64,000 bases of DNA from Flavobacterium aquariorum (GTDB taxonomy: Bacteria; Bacteroidota; Bacteroidia; Flavobacteriales; Flavobacteriaceae): contig NZ_QKXH01000003.1 in the NCBI RefSeq assembly GCF_003254745.1, positions 186,001-250,000 of the forward strand, written 5' to 3'. The notes beneath the pieces were generated by a model. The model saw nothing but the letters and a program-made list of their open reading frames with translations, was not told the origin of the DNA and made no database searches. The position numbers and the translations under genes are program-made. Shown in pieces: positions 62,646-64,000 of this stretch. Position 1 is the first letter of the stretch. Every line of letters starts with the position of its first letter.

Positions 62646-64000
62646 ATGATTTCAAAGAAAATTATTTACTTATTCCTTTTACTGCTTACTTCTTTTTACA
62701 CTTTTTCTCAGGATAAGAGCAATAACGAATCGGCTAAACAGAAGTTTACCCTTAGCGGAACCATCTCCGACAACAATAGCAATGAAACATTAATTGGAGT
62801 TAACGTTTCGATTCCTGAATTAAAAACAGGAGTTATTACAAATGAATATGGCTTTTATTCCATCACATTGCCAAAAGGTATTTATAAAATTCAAATCACC
62901 TCGATAGGATTTCAGACTACCGAAGGGACGGTAAATTTGGATAAAAACACCAAAATGAATTTCAAATTGACTGGTAGCGAAAACGTTTTGAAAGAGGTCA
63001 TTATCAATAGCAACGATAGCCAAACCGAAAACCGAAAACCCGAAATGGGCGTAAACAAACTTTCGGTTGCAACGATCAAAAAAATGCCGGTTGTGCTAGG
63101 TGAAGTTGACATTATCAAATCTATTTTATTGCTTCCAGGTGTTACCAATGCTGGTGAAGCAGCCTCCGGATTTAACGTGCGCGGAGGTGGCGCCGACCAA
63201 AATTTAATTTTGATGGATGAAGCCAGTATTTTTAACTCTTCGCACGTTTTTGGATTCTTTTCTATTTTTAATCCAGACGCCGTCAAGGATATCAAACTAT
63301 ACAAAGGAGGAATACCAGCTCGATATGGAGGGAGAGCATCTTCGGTTTTGGACATTTATCAAAAAGACGGAAACAGTAACGATTTCCACATGAGTGGTGG
63401 AATTGGATTGATTACGAGCCGCCTTTTGGCCGAAGGTCCCATAGTAAAAAACAAAGGTTCTTTTCTTATTGCTGGCCGAGCTTCCTATGCACATTTATTC
63501 CTAAAACTATCCGAAGATCAAAAAGACAACGCTGCCTATTTTTATGATTTAAATGCAAAATTAAGTTATAAATTAACTCCAAATAATAATTTATACATGT
63601 CGGGCTATTTTGGCCGGGATGTATTTGCAATAAACAAAAGCTTTACGAATATATACGGAAACACCACTTTCAATACCCGTTGGAATCATTTATTTTCTGA
63701 GAAACTCTTCTCGAATCTATCCGCAATTTTTAGTGATTATTACTATGGTTTAGATCTTGATTTTGTTGGTTTCGAATGGAGATCGGGGATTAAGAATTTT
63801 AACATTAAATACGATTTTAGAAGTTATGTTTCAGACAAATTAAAATTGAATTTCGGTGTAAATGGTATTTATTACGAATTCAATCCGGGAACCATAAAGC
63901 CTTCAAGTCCTGACTCGGGAATTAATCCTGACCAATTAGAAAAAAAATATGCATATGAACCCGCAATTTATATCAATGCCGAGCAAAAAATAACCGACCG
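62646..64000 (+). CDS. TonB-dependent receptor, N-terminal part (3' end outside window)
   Basis: 451 codons visible, open to the window end. Signal peptide (IIYLFLLLLTSFYTFSQ), CarboxypepD_reg-like domain (FTLSGTISDNNSNETLIGVNV, ITNEYGFYSITLPKG), plug (VDIIKSILLLPGVTNAGEAASGFNVRGGG; IKLYKGGIPARYGGRASSV) and the first barrel strands to YINAEQKITD. It aligns without gaps of note to the receptor at 32191, differing by scattered substitutions, so the two are close paralogs. The GTCCTAT operator of the first copy is absent upstream, implying different control. A DUF4249 partner would be expected just beyond the window. Confidence 0.95.
   Translation, partial: MISKKIIYLFLLLLTSFYTFSQDKSNNESAKQKFTLSGTISDNNSNETLIGVNVSIPELKTGVITNEYGFYSITLPKGIYKIQITSIGFQTTEGTVNLDKNTKMNFKLTGSENVLKEVIINSNDSQTENRKPEMGVNKLSVATIKKMPVVLGEVDIIKSILLLPGVTNAGEAASGFNVRGGGADQNLILMDEASIFNSSHVFGFFSIFNPDAVKDIKLYKGGIPARYGGRASSVLDIYQKDGNSNDFHMSGGIGLITSRLLAEGPIVKNKGSFLIAGRASYAHLFLKLSEDQKDNAAYFYDLNAKLSYKLTPNNNLYMSGYFGRDVFAINKSFTNIYGNTTFNTRWNHLFSEKLFSNLSAIFSDYYYGLDLDFVGFEWRSGIKNFNIKYDFRSYVSDKLKLNFGVNGIYYEFNPGTIKPSSPDSGINPDQLEKKYAYEPAIYINAEQKITD

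Overview
The window is a stretch of a low-GC chromosome from a Bacteroidota bacterium, most probably a Flavobacterium or close relative. The evidence is the gene content (long NusB, leucine dehydrogenase, DUF3276/PUR protein, monomeric NADP-IDH, TonB receptor plus DUF4249 lipoprotein, DUF4256, cyclophilin-FKBP fusion), the recurrent promoter -7 element TAnnTTTG, weak or absent Shine-Dalgarno sequences, and interspersed palindromes of a type I recall from Flavobacterium genomes. No rRNA, tRNA, CRISPR array, complete insertion sequence or prophage was seen.

Layout. 1-21 kb is mostly housekeeping: the tail of a DEAD-box helicase, TrmH-type rRNA/tRNA methylase, a YxxR sirtuin, a Kir-type K+ channel, peptidase T, two low-complexity Lys/Ala-rich proteins, YajC, NusB, leucine dehydrogenase, an MsbA-like ABC exporter, RdgB and a NYN/OST-HTH protein. 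21.5-35.4 kb is an accessory island built around regulators: an AraC protein, a LytS/LytTR pair and a GlxA-like regulator. Three transcription units here (small membrane protein + Tat-type flavoprotein + methyltransferase; an atypical SDR; a TonB receptor + DUF4249 lipoprotein) share a near-identical promoter. It has two GTCCTAT half-sites exactly 21 bp apart, and the second lies exactly 28 bp before a TAnnTTTG -7 box. This is the best candidate for an undescribed regulon. Two further promoters (DUF2147 operon and the GlxA-like regulator) share a different 21-bp-spaced signature.

35.5-42.7 kb holds an acyltransferase, a CPBP protease and a damage-inducible mutagenesis cassette: an S24 self-cleaving repressor divergent from dinB and a short error-prone-type dnaE. 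Two TGTTA-n7-TA(A/C)(C/T)A operators lie in the shared promoter, and an octanucleotide tandem repeat lies between the two polymerases. 43-58 kb returns to core functions: a serine palmitoyltransferase/cysteate acyltransferase-family enzyme likely for sphingo- or sulfonolipids, hydrolases and a sulfurtransferase, a PPIase fusion, acetyltransferases, a DNA/RNA nuclease, trmD, rplS with a structured leader, and monomeric IDH. 58-64 kb is another accessory stretch: AraC + TetX-like flavin monooxygenase, then TetR + small ferredoxin-fold-like protein + MFS exporter, then the 5' part of a second TonB receptor closely similar to the one at 32 kb.

Interspersed palindromic elements sit in the intergenic gaps near 2.4, 44.5, 52.1, 53.4-53.6 and 62.4 kb. 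All functional statements are from reading translations and motifs by eye; no database search was possible.
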